64,000 nt of DNA. It comes from Podarcis raffonei (lineage: Eukaryota > Chordata > Lepidosauria > Squamata > Lacertidae). The DNA lies in contig NC_070616.1 in assembly GCF_027172205.1 (NCBI RefSeq), positions 13,196,001 to 13,260,000 of the forward strand, written 5' to 3'. A model generated the notes under the pieces. It did not search any database, had not been told where the DNA came from, and saw only the letters and a list, made by a program, of their open reading frames with translations. Numbering within the stretch: position 1 is the first letter of the stretch; the number at the start of each line of letters is the position of its first letter. The position numbers were made by a program, and so were the translations under genes. This document shows, one piece after another, positions 32,260-44,200 of the stretch.

Positions 32260-35200
32260 GTAAGAACAATAGTGTGTATCAGTCTGAACTTATACCTGTA
32301 GATCACTGCATTCATACAGTTGGCATAATTTTATATAAAAAGAGAGCTCCATTATGAACTTTCTTGACTCTGATACTACTCTTTATCCTGAAGATGTCCT
32401 GGAAGGCTTCCTGGCCTTCTTAATACTTTTGGGAAAAATTAGCATGGTAAATGATTCCTCTAGAAGACCCTTTCCATAACCTAACATTGGTATATAACAG
32501 TACAGGCACTGAAAAACTCCCCCTCCCTTATGTGGGGGTTGTGTTCTGAGGCCCCCCCCCCACATAAGTGAAATTGTGCAAAGTGGGGAGCACCCTTGAA
32601 AAAAACCTCTGAATGCCTGCTTTCCCCTCCAGCTCTCCTCCTCTCTCTCCAAACCAGACCAAAATATCTGGAGTTGAACCTCTGGGGGCTGGATGGAGGT
32701 TGTGAGGAAAAGCGGCGGCAGAGGCAGCGCTACCTCCTGCGTCAGCTGCTAGACGAGGAGGCTGAGCAGCCTAAAACAAGGCCCTGCTGCGCCTCTGGTC
32801 CTTTCTAACTCCACGATTCTACAGTGTCACTTTGCTTCCCGAAGTAAATATTCTGTCTCTTTCATTTCTTGTAAACAAACAATCTTTCGTTATTCCATTT
32901 CCGTGAAAACTTCTAGCAGGCATAAGGCTAAGGGTAAACACATATTCATAACAAGCAAACATTAGAACTCTAGCAAAAGGTCTTACACCTCTTGGTACTG
33001 TGCCTAGGTAGTAACAAGGGGGTGGCAGTGATATAAGAAGAAAATGGAGTTGGCTTTTACCCAGCTGGTTCCTCCCGCCATTTTTCTGCATCCAAGCAGC
33101 CCATGACATTTTGTGTTAATTCACGGCTGGTTTCACTGTGTTCGAGTGAATACTGCTCATGTATCGGACCTAGATGGGTACAGTGGTACCTCGGGTTAAG
33201 AACTTAATTCGTTCCGGAGGTCCGTTCTTAACCTAAAACTGTTCTTAACCTGAAGCATTGTAGCACCCTGCTTGTGGTTAACGCTTAGCTGGAATGAAAT
33301 ATTCAACGCAGCAATAGAGAAATTAAAATAATAATTTATTTGTCAGACAAATAAATGAGAGACACAGTGGTATATGGTTACCAAAGCTCTGCCCCTCCAG
33401 CCCTGATGGCCAGCACTTATATTTCCTCAGCCCAGCCCCCTTGCTCCTCCTTTGGCTGCCTCTGTCCAATCAGCCTGGTTGAAATTCCTATTGGCTGTTT
33501 GCTAGAACCAATCATAAAAGATACACCCATTTCCTATTACCTTTTATGGGAGACAAAGAGCTATATTTCCTTCTATCCATAAATGGCAGACAAGTAGCCA
33601 TATATCTTAGATTTGCCTCGACCAGGCACTTTAATTACCAGATAACCTTTGGCCCCTGTTGCCCTATTCACTGCAAAACAGATTGCTAAAACAGATGGCT
33701 TATCTTAAACAGAGATCTTGGGTTCACCTTCTCACACACCATCAATGAAATAAGAATCTAACATAAGAATCTAACATTTCTTACTTTCTTTTTTTTTTTT
33801 TTTTATAATATTTTTTTATTACGTTTCTTTCCAAATTTTATACATTACAAACAAATAAGGAGTTTACAAGAAACCATTTTTTTTTTTTTTTTAGCAAAAA
33901 TCCCAACTTGGACTTCCCCACCCCTTCCGATTCTGCGTTCTTTATATTAACAATGTCAGCAATTTGTTACCTTATGTCATACCTTATTGTAACTTTTACA
34001 TGTTATGTATCTATATTCAATGTATTATGTCACAATTTTTATACCTTTAAAATAAACGTAACATGTTCAATTTCATATTATCTCCTTTTCTCTTTTATCA
34101 CTTAGTTTACTATTTACTTAATCATAATTGCTAAAGCGTATCATTTCCAAATCATGCACCGTCTTAAGATTCATACAGTTTGTAATACTTTTGCAAGTAG
34201 TCTTTAAACTTTTTCCAGTCCACCTCAATTGTTTCTACATCCAAATCTCGGATTCTGCCGGTCAGTTCAGCTATCTCCATGTAGTCCATCAACTGCATCT
34301 GCCATTCCTCCAGCGTGGGTAAATCTTGTGTCTTCCAGTTCTTTGCGATGAGTATTCTTGCTGCTGTACTGGCATACATAAACAAAGTTCTGTCCTTCTT
34401 TAACACTTTCTGGTCTACCATGCCCAACAGGAAGGCCTCTGGTTTCTTGGGAAAGGTATACCTAAATACCTTTTTCAACTCATTGTAAATCATTTCCCAG
34501 AAAGCCTTAACCTTTGGGCATGTCCACCAGAGGTGAAAGAAAGTCCCCTCTGCTTCCTTACACTTCCAACATTTATTGTCAGACAGGTGATGTATCTTAG
34601 CTAACTTGACTGGGGTCATGTACCACCGGTATATCATTTTCATAATGTTTTCCTTCAAGGCCGTACTGGCCGTGAATTTCATTCCGGTGTTCCATAACCT
34701 TTCCCAGTCTTCAAACATAATGTTGTGTCCAACATCCTGTGCCCATTTAATCATAGCAGATTTAACTGTCTCATCCTGTAAATTCCACATAAGCAGCAAG
34801 TTATACATTCTAGATAACAGCTTTGTCTTTGGTTCTAACAATTCTGTCTCTAGTTTCGACTTCTCCACCTGGAAACCAACTTTTTTGTCCATTTTGAAAA
34901 CCTCTTGAATTTGAGCATAATGTAGCCAATCTCGCACCTTATTTTTTAGTTTATCCTGGCTCTGCAACTTCCAATTGTCTCCAATTTTTTCAGTCAATTC
35001 CCAATATTTCGGCCAATAGGCCTCCATATTGGGTCTTTTTCGGGCCTTGGCCTCCACTGGTGATAGCCACCTCGGAGTTTTACTCTCTAGTAAGTCTTTA
35101 TATTTCATCCAGACTGCAAAAATTGCTTTTCTGACAATGTGGCTTTTAAACAATTTATGTGCTTTAACCTTGTCGTACCATAGGTATGCGTGCCATCCAA

Positions 35201-38200
35201 AAGCATTATTAAAACCTTCCAGATCTAGGACATCGGTGTTTTCCAACAAAAACCAATCTTTCAGCCAGCAGAAGGCTGCAGCTTCATAATACAACCTCAA
35301 GTCCGGCAGGGCAAACCCCCCTCTTTCTTTCGAATCTGTTAATATTTTAAACTTTATTCGGGGCTTTTTGCCCTGCCAGATAAATCTAGATATATCCTTC
35401 TGCCATTTTCCAAAGCAATCCACTCTGTCCACGATCTGTAAGGTTTGAAACAAAAATAACATTTTCGGCAACACATTCATTTTTATAGCTGCAATTCTTC
35501 CCAACAAGGAAAGTTTCAATCTTGACCAAATTTCTAAATCCTTTTTAACTTCCAACCAACATTTCTCATAATTATCCTTAAATAAATTCAAATTCTTCGA
35601 GGACAAATAGATCCCAAGGTATTTCACTTTTTTAACCACATTCAGTTCTGTTTCTCTCTGAAACCCCTCTGTTTCTGTAATTGTTAAATTTTTGGTCAGG
35701 ACCTTAGTTTTTTGTTTATTCAACCTAAATCCCGCCACCCGACCAAATTCAGATATAAGTTCGAGAACTCTTTTTGTACTGGATTCTGGCTCCTGCAGTG
35801 TCAAAACTAGATCATCTGCAAAAGCTTTCAGTTTATATTGTTTCACTCCGACCTCTATCCCTTGTACCAACCGGTCCTCTCTGATCATATTCAATAGCAC
35901 CTCCAGGACTGAAATAAATAACAGAGGGGATAGAGGGCACCCTTGTCGTGTCCCTTTTTCAATTTTAAATTCCTCCGTCACCACATTGTTCACTATTAAT
36001 TTAGCTTTTTGTTCTGAATATATTGCATATAATCCATTCTCAAACCCCCGTCCCACTCCCATCCCCTCCAAGTTCTTCTTCATAAACATCCAAGATATAT
36101 TGTCAAATGCTTTCTCCGCATCAATAAAGATTAACACCGCCCTTGTGTTCCTGTTAGTCTGCAAAAGTTCTAAAATGTCAATGATGTTTCTAGTGTTCTC
36201 ATATAAATGTCTACCAGGGAGAAAGCCAGCTTGGTCTTTATGAATTACTTCATTTAAGACTTTTTTAAGTCTATTTGCCAAAATGTCTGCAAATATTTTG
36301 TAATCCACATTTAGGAGTGAAATGGGACGGTAGTTTTTAAGCTGAGTCTTTTCAGATTCTGACTTAGGTATCAATGTGATGAAGGCTTCTTTCCACGTTT
36401 CTGGTGCCCTCTTCCCATCCATAATCTGGTTACATACCTCCAACAAAGGTTGTATCAAATAGTCCTTCAGAACCTTGTAATATTTGGAGGTAAGTCCATC
36501 CGGGCCTGGAGATTTGCCTAGTTGCATATTCTGAATGGCACCTTCAATTTCCTGTGTGGTTATTATAGAGTTCAAGATTGATCTTTTATCTTGAGTTATT
36601 TTTGATAGTCCATTTATCTTTAAAAATTGATCTATCTCTGATTCTTTCTGGGGCCCCTGTGCATACAGTTCTTTGAAGTATCTGTGGAAGCACCTCCTAA
36701 TTTCTTCTGGTTTCTGTACGGTCCTTCCATCAATCTCTAGATTTGTTATCGTGTTTAGCTTTTGTCTTTTTTTCAGCTGCCAAGCTAGCAGCTTTCCACA
36801 TTTATTTGCTGATTCAAAAGATCTTTGCTTCATCTGTTTTATTTTCCATTCAATCTCCTGATTGATCAATTTTGAGTATTCTGCTTGGTGGAATTTAATT
36901 TCTCTCAGCACCTCCTTGGACTTTGGTTTGGTTCTCAGTTTTTTTTCTCCTTGGTGTATTTTCTCCAATATTTTGTCCTTCTTTCCGTTCCAGAGTTTTT
37001 TCTTGATTGAATTCTGTTGTATCAGAAACCCTCTCATAACAGCTTTACTTGCGTCCCAGATCGTTCTTTTTTCAACTGTAGTATTCAGATTTATCTCAAA
37101 ATAGTCCTTTAATGTTTTTTGGGCCTTTTTCACAATCTCTTGATCTCTTAGTAGTGTGTCATTCATTCTCCATCTGAAGGAACCGGGTTGAGTTAATCTA
37201 AGTTCTATTTTCAAGGCATTGTGGTCGGAGCATGTTTTTGGGCAGATTTCCACCTTTTTAGTCTTGGGTGCCAGCCCCCTGGAGGTCCAGATTTGGTCGA
37301 TCCTTGACCAAGACAGGTGGGCCTCAGAGAAAAAAGTTCCTTCTTTACCTAGGGGGTTCTTTGTCCTCCATATGTCGATCAAATCCAGATTGTCAGTCAG
37401 TTCGAAAAAAGTTTTGGGCAGTCTGCCATCAGATGTTAAGTTTTGGTTGTAAGACTTATCCATATGTGTAGACACCACTCCATTCATATCTCCCATCATT
37501 ATGATGTTAGCATAGTCCAGATAGTCCAGCAACGTCTCATGCAGCTTCTTGAAAAATTCTGATTTCCCGTCATTTGGGGCATAAATTCCTAATATCAATA
37601 TTTTTTCTCCTTGAGTTTGAATTTCAATTGCCAAAATTCTTCCTTGTTCATCCTTAAATAGAAATTTAGGTATCAGGCTCTCCTTAGCATAGATCACCAC
37701 TCCTCTTTTCTTTACTTTGTCAGACGAAACAAATTCTTGGCCTAATCTTTTATTTACCAAAACCTTCCTGTGGAGCCTGGTCACATGGGTTTCTTGTAGG
37801 CAAATAATGTCCAATTGTTCTTTCTTCAATATGTAAAATAACTTCCTTCTTTTCTCCGGGGAATTTCCGCCATTTATATTCCAACTGAGTAGCCGCAGAG
37901 ACATCCTGAACTATTCTGCTACACCTAGAGCGGTGTATCTTCTTTCTCTTCTGGTTCCGAAGGTGCAGGTATTGCTCCACCTGGGTTGGGTATAGGCCAA
38001 TTAGCTGCTGCTTCTTTTTGGAGGTCTTCTCCGTGGTCGTGCTGGAACTTTTGTAAGTCCTCTGGTGATCTTATTTTAACCTTCTTCTGTTTGTAAGTGA
38101 ATGATAGCCCTTGTGGGAACTCCCACCTATAAGGAATTGTGTTGAGTCTCAGTAACTTAGCCAAATCTGAGTAGGTGGCTCTCAAGTCCAATAACTGTTT

Positions 38201-41200
38201 AGGAATATCTCGATAAATTTCCACCCTTTTCTCTTGTATCACAATTGAGTTTTTGAAGTGTAGGCCTAGTATTTTGTCTCTCTCCTCCCTTGATCTCAAA
38301 GCTATTAGGCAATCTCTGGATCTATCTTTTCTTACTAATCTTCCCAACCGAAAAGCCGATACAATTTTAAAATCAATTTCTTCTTTTAAGTCCCAGAACT
38401 TTGTAAACTCTGTTGTCAAAAGTCCTTTCAAATCTTCTTGTTCAATTTCTGGGACTGCCCTTAGTCTAAGGTTGGTCTCGCGATTTTTCAATTCCACCAA
38501 CGAGAGATAGGTTTGTTGGTCCCCTATCTGTTTATGAAGAGGCTTGACTTCCGCTTTAACTTCCTCGACTTCTTTTTTAGCTGATGTTGCAATTTGAACG
38601 GCTTCCCCTGCCAGTTTACGATTCTCTTCTGTTGCTCCTTGCAATTTTTCAATTGCTTGAGTATGTTGGGAAACCTGATCTGTCAATTTCTGAATCGAGG
38701 ATGTTGCTTGGTCAATTTTTGTTGATTGATTATCAATTTTTTGGTTTATTGCTGACAGTTGTTCCAAAACTTGTTTCAGTACTGCCTCCGCTCCTCCTGC
38801 TGCCATATCTTCCTCTTCAGATTTTTCAGGCTTTTCGGTTTCTACTTTTTGTGTCGCAAGCACAGCTGGAACTGATAATCTACGTCCCTGAGTTAAAGTT
38901 GTTTGCAAAAGCTGTGCTTGTTTTTTTGCTTTCTCTTTCTCCTTAGCTTCCTTAGCTTTGGCTGCTCTTGTCTTTCCTGTGCCACTCATCAGTCAACGTT
39001 CAAGGTCAAGTATTGTAATCCCATGGGAAAGGCAAGTCCAGAATTAAAAACAGTCTATTGAGAGAAGGTAAACAAAAAAAACTTTCCCAGGCCTCTGTAT
39101 TCCCAATGTCCTCTAGGGGGAGTGCCACCAAAGTTTTAGTAAGAAGAAGGTAACTTTCCACGATTAAAGTCTCTTTGTTCCAACTTTAAAAACAATTTTA
39201 AAAGCAAATTAGTTCCAGCACGCTAAAAAAAGAAAGTCCTGCAGAGCCCTTTTCAACATATAACAAAGTTCCAGCAAGGTGCCTGCAATTGTATCCACTT
39301 CAGCTAGATGAGCTCAAGAGTTACAAAAGTATCTGGAAACTTGCAACAGTTCCGCAGTTTAAACAACTTTACCCGGCCACCCGGGAATTTGGGGTTAGAG
39401 TCTTCCCTTGCCCTTGGGGTGTCCGCTCCAGGTCAATTTTATGCTGTATTTATTCTTTAAAAGTGAAATTCAAATGTGCACGAAAGTCCCGATTTAAAGC
39501 TTCAAAGCTTCCCTGTTCACAGCGCTTTCCGCTCTTTAGACCGTCTGCTTTGATCTTGAAAGCAGTGTCGGAAGACGGACTTCCTCTTTCTCGTCTCCCG
39601 TTTTTAGCCAAATTTTCCGATTTAATTTGTAAAGTCTTAAGTCCTTACTCACGGGTTTGATGTTTCAGCCCGATGTTTCTTGGAAGAAAGGTCAGCGCTC
39701 ATCCGTGACAGCCGCGCGGCTTCGCCTCCGCAGAAAGAGCGATGAACCCACAGCACCGCTCCCCCTCCTTCACTCCGGAGCCCCTTACGGGGTTCCTTTC
39801 GTGGTTTCGGGGTCGCTCCAGGTGCCCGCCGGGTCCCACGGCCACGGACTCACTCTGCCCGTGGTTTATCTTGATGGGTTGCCGCTGCGCCGTCGCGAGC
39901 AACCCTTTTCTGCGGTGCCCCTCTTCAGAGCTCGAAGAGGTCCGCCATCACGGTTTTGCGCCGCCTCCGGAAGTCTGACTTTCTAAATCCTTTGCATAAT
40001 TACATTTAAGCCAATATATTTCATACATAACATAGATAGATTTTTAGAAGGAAAGGCCTTTTCAAAGTAAGAAGGAACTTTAATAAAAACAGTTTCGAAA
40101 GCAACCCCTTAGATCTACACCCCCCTTTCAAGCCAGCTGCTGTTTCTAAAAGCAACTTTGCCCTTTAACCTTAGGAAGATATGGCTCAAGTCTAATGGGA
40201 GGCACAATAATTCTTACTATTTACCAACTCTTAATTGTGTTTTTGCAGCTTGATTGTATTCTGTAATTTGTATGGTCAATATGACCTTTTGCTCCCAGCC
40301 TATAATTTCCTTTTACAACCCTGAGGTACTGCTATAGATCAGTGGGGCCCTTGAACAGGAAGATAAACATCTGCCAAAGTACTCAGCCAGCTGGCTTCTG
40401 CCTGGCATGAGAGATACAAACATTTACAAATATATTTTTTAAGCTCATTTTAAAATGCAGGCCCTGATCTGATGCCTCATTATCACTTTAGCTAATGGGG
40501 CCTCCTGCTGCCGCTGCGCTGCCGGAGCCCGATTTCTGTTCTTATCCTGAAGCAAACTTCTTAACCTGAAGCACTATTTCTGGGTTAGCGGAGTCTGTAA
40601 CCTGAAGCGTATGTAACCTGAAGCGTATGTAACCCGAGGTACCACTGTACGGCCTTGAGTAAGTCAGGAGTGGGAAAGCCGTGTCCCTCACAATGTTGTT
40701 CCTTTGACTACAACTCCCATCCATGCTAACTAGTGGCCATGCTGGCTGCAGAGGACAGGGGGCTGTACTGTCTCAACAACATTGGGGTGGGTGGGTGCAG
40801 GATCCACAGGTTCCCTAAAAGGTAAAGGTAAAGGGACCCCTGACCATTAGGTCCAGTCGTGGCCGACTCTGGGGTTGCAGCGCTCATCTTGATTTATTGG
40901 CCGAGGGAGCCATTGTACAACTTCCGGGTCATGTGGCCAGCATGACTAAGCCGCTACTGGCAAACCAGAGCAGCGCACGGAAATGCCGTTTACCTTCCCG
41001 CCATTGCGGTGTATCTACTTGCACTTTGAGGTGCTAGCCTTGCTGACAATGACCTGGCGATGCATTTCTGAGATGTGTCGCTATCTTTTCGCAGAGAGTG
41101 AGCCCCGGGCAGCTGGCAGTCGACGTGGGTTGTGGCTCGGGCCAAAGCACTCGTATTCTGGCAAAACATTTTGAGAAGGTGGTCGGGACAGACATCAGTG

Positions 41201-44200
41201 AAGCTCAGATTGAGGAGGCCAGGAGAGCTCCACAACCGCCCAATGTCTCTTATCTGTAAGTAGGAGCTGACCTCGCACGTGTATGGCTGAGAGAAAGCGG
41301 GCAGGAAGACGTTTTTCTCCCTCTCTCATCACGCTAGTGAAGGGAGAGGGAAGGTATTCCCTCTATTTTATATTTAAGTAAATTGCTCTGATAAATCGCT
41401 CTGATAAGTTGCTTGCTTTGCTGAGTTTGGAAGAGAGTTTGGAAGAGGCCCACTTCCCCTTTCTGCTGGCTAGCAGAGAGAGCAGCGGCTTTGCAGAGGG
41501 GCCCGCTTCCTCTTTCTGCTGGCTAGCAGGGAGGCCCCATTTCCTTTGTTTTCTCTCAGCTAGCAGTTGCTTGCTATATTTGGCCAGACGGTCGTTTCTT
41601 TTTTTTTTTGCACATGCTTCCTGCTGCAGAAACGCAAGAGACAAGAAGCACACAAACAAGGGAGGGAGGGGGCTTAGCTAGTCATATGCCATATTAGGGA
41701 GTAAGCTAAAACTTGCTAGCTGATTGGAGAGGATTTTGGGGAAGCTTGGGGGAGGGAGGGTATTTTCAAGGTATAAGAAAGTTTGTAAATGTGAAATTGG
41801 GCGCAGCCAGTTAGCAGAAGTTATTCTGCTGGTTGCCCCAGCATGCTGTTTTTTTTTTTCAAATAAATCTCTTTTCTCCGACCAAGACGTCTCTGGAGTA
41901 GTTTCTCCCCTCTGCCCACGGGGTCAGGCGGACCGCTGGACCCTCCAGGGTTAAAGATAAGGCTTCACTAGAACTCTTGAAGCTGAATGTTGGAAGATTC
42001 AGGACCAACGAAAGAAAACACTGCTTCATGCAGTCCATGTTTAAACTATGGAACTCCCTTCCACATGAGGCAGGGACGACCACCAACTTGGATGGCTTTA
42101 AACGAAGACTAGAAAAATTAAGGAAGAGGTCTATCAGTGGCTACTAGCCACGATGCCTCTGCTGGACCTACAAGGTGGGCAGAGTGAAGGCCAGTTTTTC
42201 TGACTACCGGAAGCCGCAGGAGGGAAGCCATTTTGCTCAAATCCTGTTTGTGGGCTTCCCCCAGGTATCTGGAAGGCCATTGTGAGAACAGGATGCTGGA
42301 CTAGACGGGCCCTAGGCCTGATCCAGCAGGCTTTCCTTATGTTCTGATGTTTGTGCACACAGACACTTCCAATTACTCCACAAATTAGATAATAAGTATT
42401 AAAATATGAAAGTATATTTAAAAAACCATTACATTATTCTATTTAACTTGTTCACGCCATACATTTAAAGCGCTATCATACCACTTTAAATAGTCAAGGC
42501 CATCATTTGTTAAGGGTGGCTGAGAGTTGTGGAGATCCCTCTCTCACTCCCAGATATACCACTCCATACCCATCAAGTGTCCCTATTTCACTGGGACATT
42601 CACGGATTTACAGAAGGGAATGGCGTTCCCAGATCAATCCTTTTTCACAGGGTACTCTGGGAATTGTAGGTCTGTGAGGGGAATAGGGGTCTCTCCTAAC
42701 AACTCAGCACCCTCAACAAACTACAGCTCCCAGAATTCTTCGGGGGAAGTCATGACTGTTTAATGCGGTACCATTGCAAATGTATTGTGCAAATGAGGCC
42801 TGTGTTAAATGGCATCACCTGATGGTGGTTTTCTGTGGTTTGGTTTTCTATTTTAATGCTTATTATGTAATTTGTGGCTTTAATCGTTCTGATCTATAAA
42901 CCATCTCTTTTGATGGAGGCCGGTTTAGAAATCTAAAATAAATCCATCCAGGTTGGTAAATGGCGTTTCCGTGTGCTGCTCTGGTTCGCCAGAAGCGGCG
43001 TAGTCATGCTGGCCACATGACCCGGAAGCTGTACGCCGGCTCCCTCGGCCAATAAATCAAGATGAGCGCCGTAACCCCAGAGTCGGCCACGACTGCACCT
43101 AATGGTCAGGGATCCCTTTATCTTTACCTTTTAGGGAACCTGTGATCCTGCACCCACCCACTCCAATGTTGTTGAGACAGTACAGCCCCCTGTTCTCTGC
43201 AGCCAGCATGGCCAGTAGTTAGCATGGATGGGAGTTGTAGTCAAAGGAACAACATCGTGAGGGACACAGCTTTCCCACTCCTGACTAACCCAAGGCTGTA
43301 CAGTGGTACCTTGGGTTACATACGCTTCAGGTTACAGACTCCACTAACCCAGAAATAGTGCTTCAGGTTAAGAACTTTGCTTCAGGATAAGAACAGAAAT
43401 CGGGCTCCGGCAGCGCAGCGGCAGAAGGAGGCCCCATTAGCTAAAGTGATGCTTCAGGTTAAGAACAGTTTCAGGTTAAGAACGGACCTACGGAACGAAT
43501 TAAGTACTTAACCCGAGGTACCACTGTACCCATCTAGGTCCGATACATGAGCAGTTTTCACTCGAACACAGTGAAACCAGTTGTGAATTAATACAAAATG
43601 TCATGGGCTGCTTGGACACAGAAGAATGGTGGAGGAACCAGCTGGGTAGCACCCAAGGGAAGAAGATTCAGAGCCCGGGGAGTGGTGGTTGCAGAAACCT
43701 GAGCTCTGAACATGATCTGATTTACTTTTACAACCCAATTCGTGACTTATCTGTGGTGCTTTTGGTGTGGTCTTTGGCTAACGAGTGGGACAATTTGTAA
43801 AGTTGTGACACACCTTTGTTCTGGGTTCCCTCTCGCCTCCTTGCACGGTGGGGTGATGGTTAACTGTGTCTCAAGAGAAAACTGCTTCATTCAGTTGGTT
43901 CCTGCCTTCACTTGTTCTTCTCTGACCCGTAATGGACTTCAGGGATACTTTGATGGGGAGTTGGCCTGTAAAAGCCAACTCCATTTTCTTTTTATATCAC
44001 TGCCACCCCCTTGTTACTACCTAGGCACAGTACCAAGAGGTGTAAGACCTTTTGCTAGAGTTCTGTTTGTTTGTTATGAATATATGTTTACCCTTAGCCT
44101 TATGCCTGCTAGAGGTTTTCACAGAAAAGGAATAACGAAAGATTGTTTGTTTACAAGAAATGAAAGAGACAGAATATTTACTTCGGGAAGCAAAGTGACA

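Larger units (their letters stand above)
33790..39977 (-). mobile_element. Full-length L1 LINE with both ORFs open
   Basis: About 6.19 kb: GC-rich 5' UTR (39977-38990), ORF1 (38989-37925), a 20-bp gap, ORF2 (37904-34164), AT-rich 3' UTR and a poly(A) tail (T run 33789-33804 on plus). The 7-bp target duplication actttct lies at 33783-33789 and 39978-39984. The uninterrupted target is readable in the other LTR copy near 18935. The nick context TTCT/AA fits L1 endonuclease preference. It looks like a young, potentially mobile copy. Confidence 0.93.
33259..40479 (-). mobile_element. Solo LTR fossil, family 1, split by an L1
   Basis: Second insertion of the LTR seen at 18330-19451, about 1.0 kb once the L1 at 33790-39977 is discounted, placed inside a MITE. 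Ends TGAGGCATC and GGTGCTACA on the minus strand. The 4-bp flank duplication is not clean. Confidence 0.75.
33181..40647. mobile_element. Mariner-like MITE in intron 1 of B, split by LTR and L1
   Basis: Inverted ends cagtggtacctcgggttaag and acccgaggtaccactg, flanked by TA (33179-33180 and 40648-40649). Unit 1 keeps the empty site (gagtatggcc, near 22677). Uninterrupted relatives lie at 43301-43526, 53564-53771 and 60619-60834. Confidence 0.8.

Noticed and set aside
32596-32808. Similar 70-79 codon frames at 32596-32808 (+) and 44456-44217 (-)
   Set aside because: Conservation is explained by duplication of the block; unit 1 and the right arm lack it, and there is no known domain.
34128-38946. 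Numerous plus-strand frames of 60-180 codons
   Set aside because: Antisense shadows of L1 ORF1 and ORF2.
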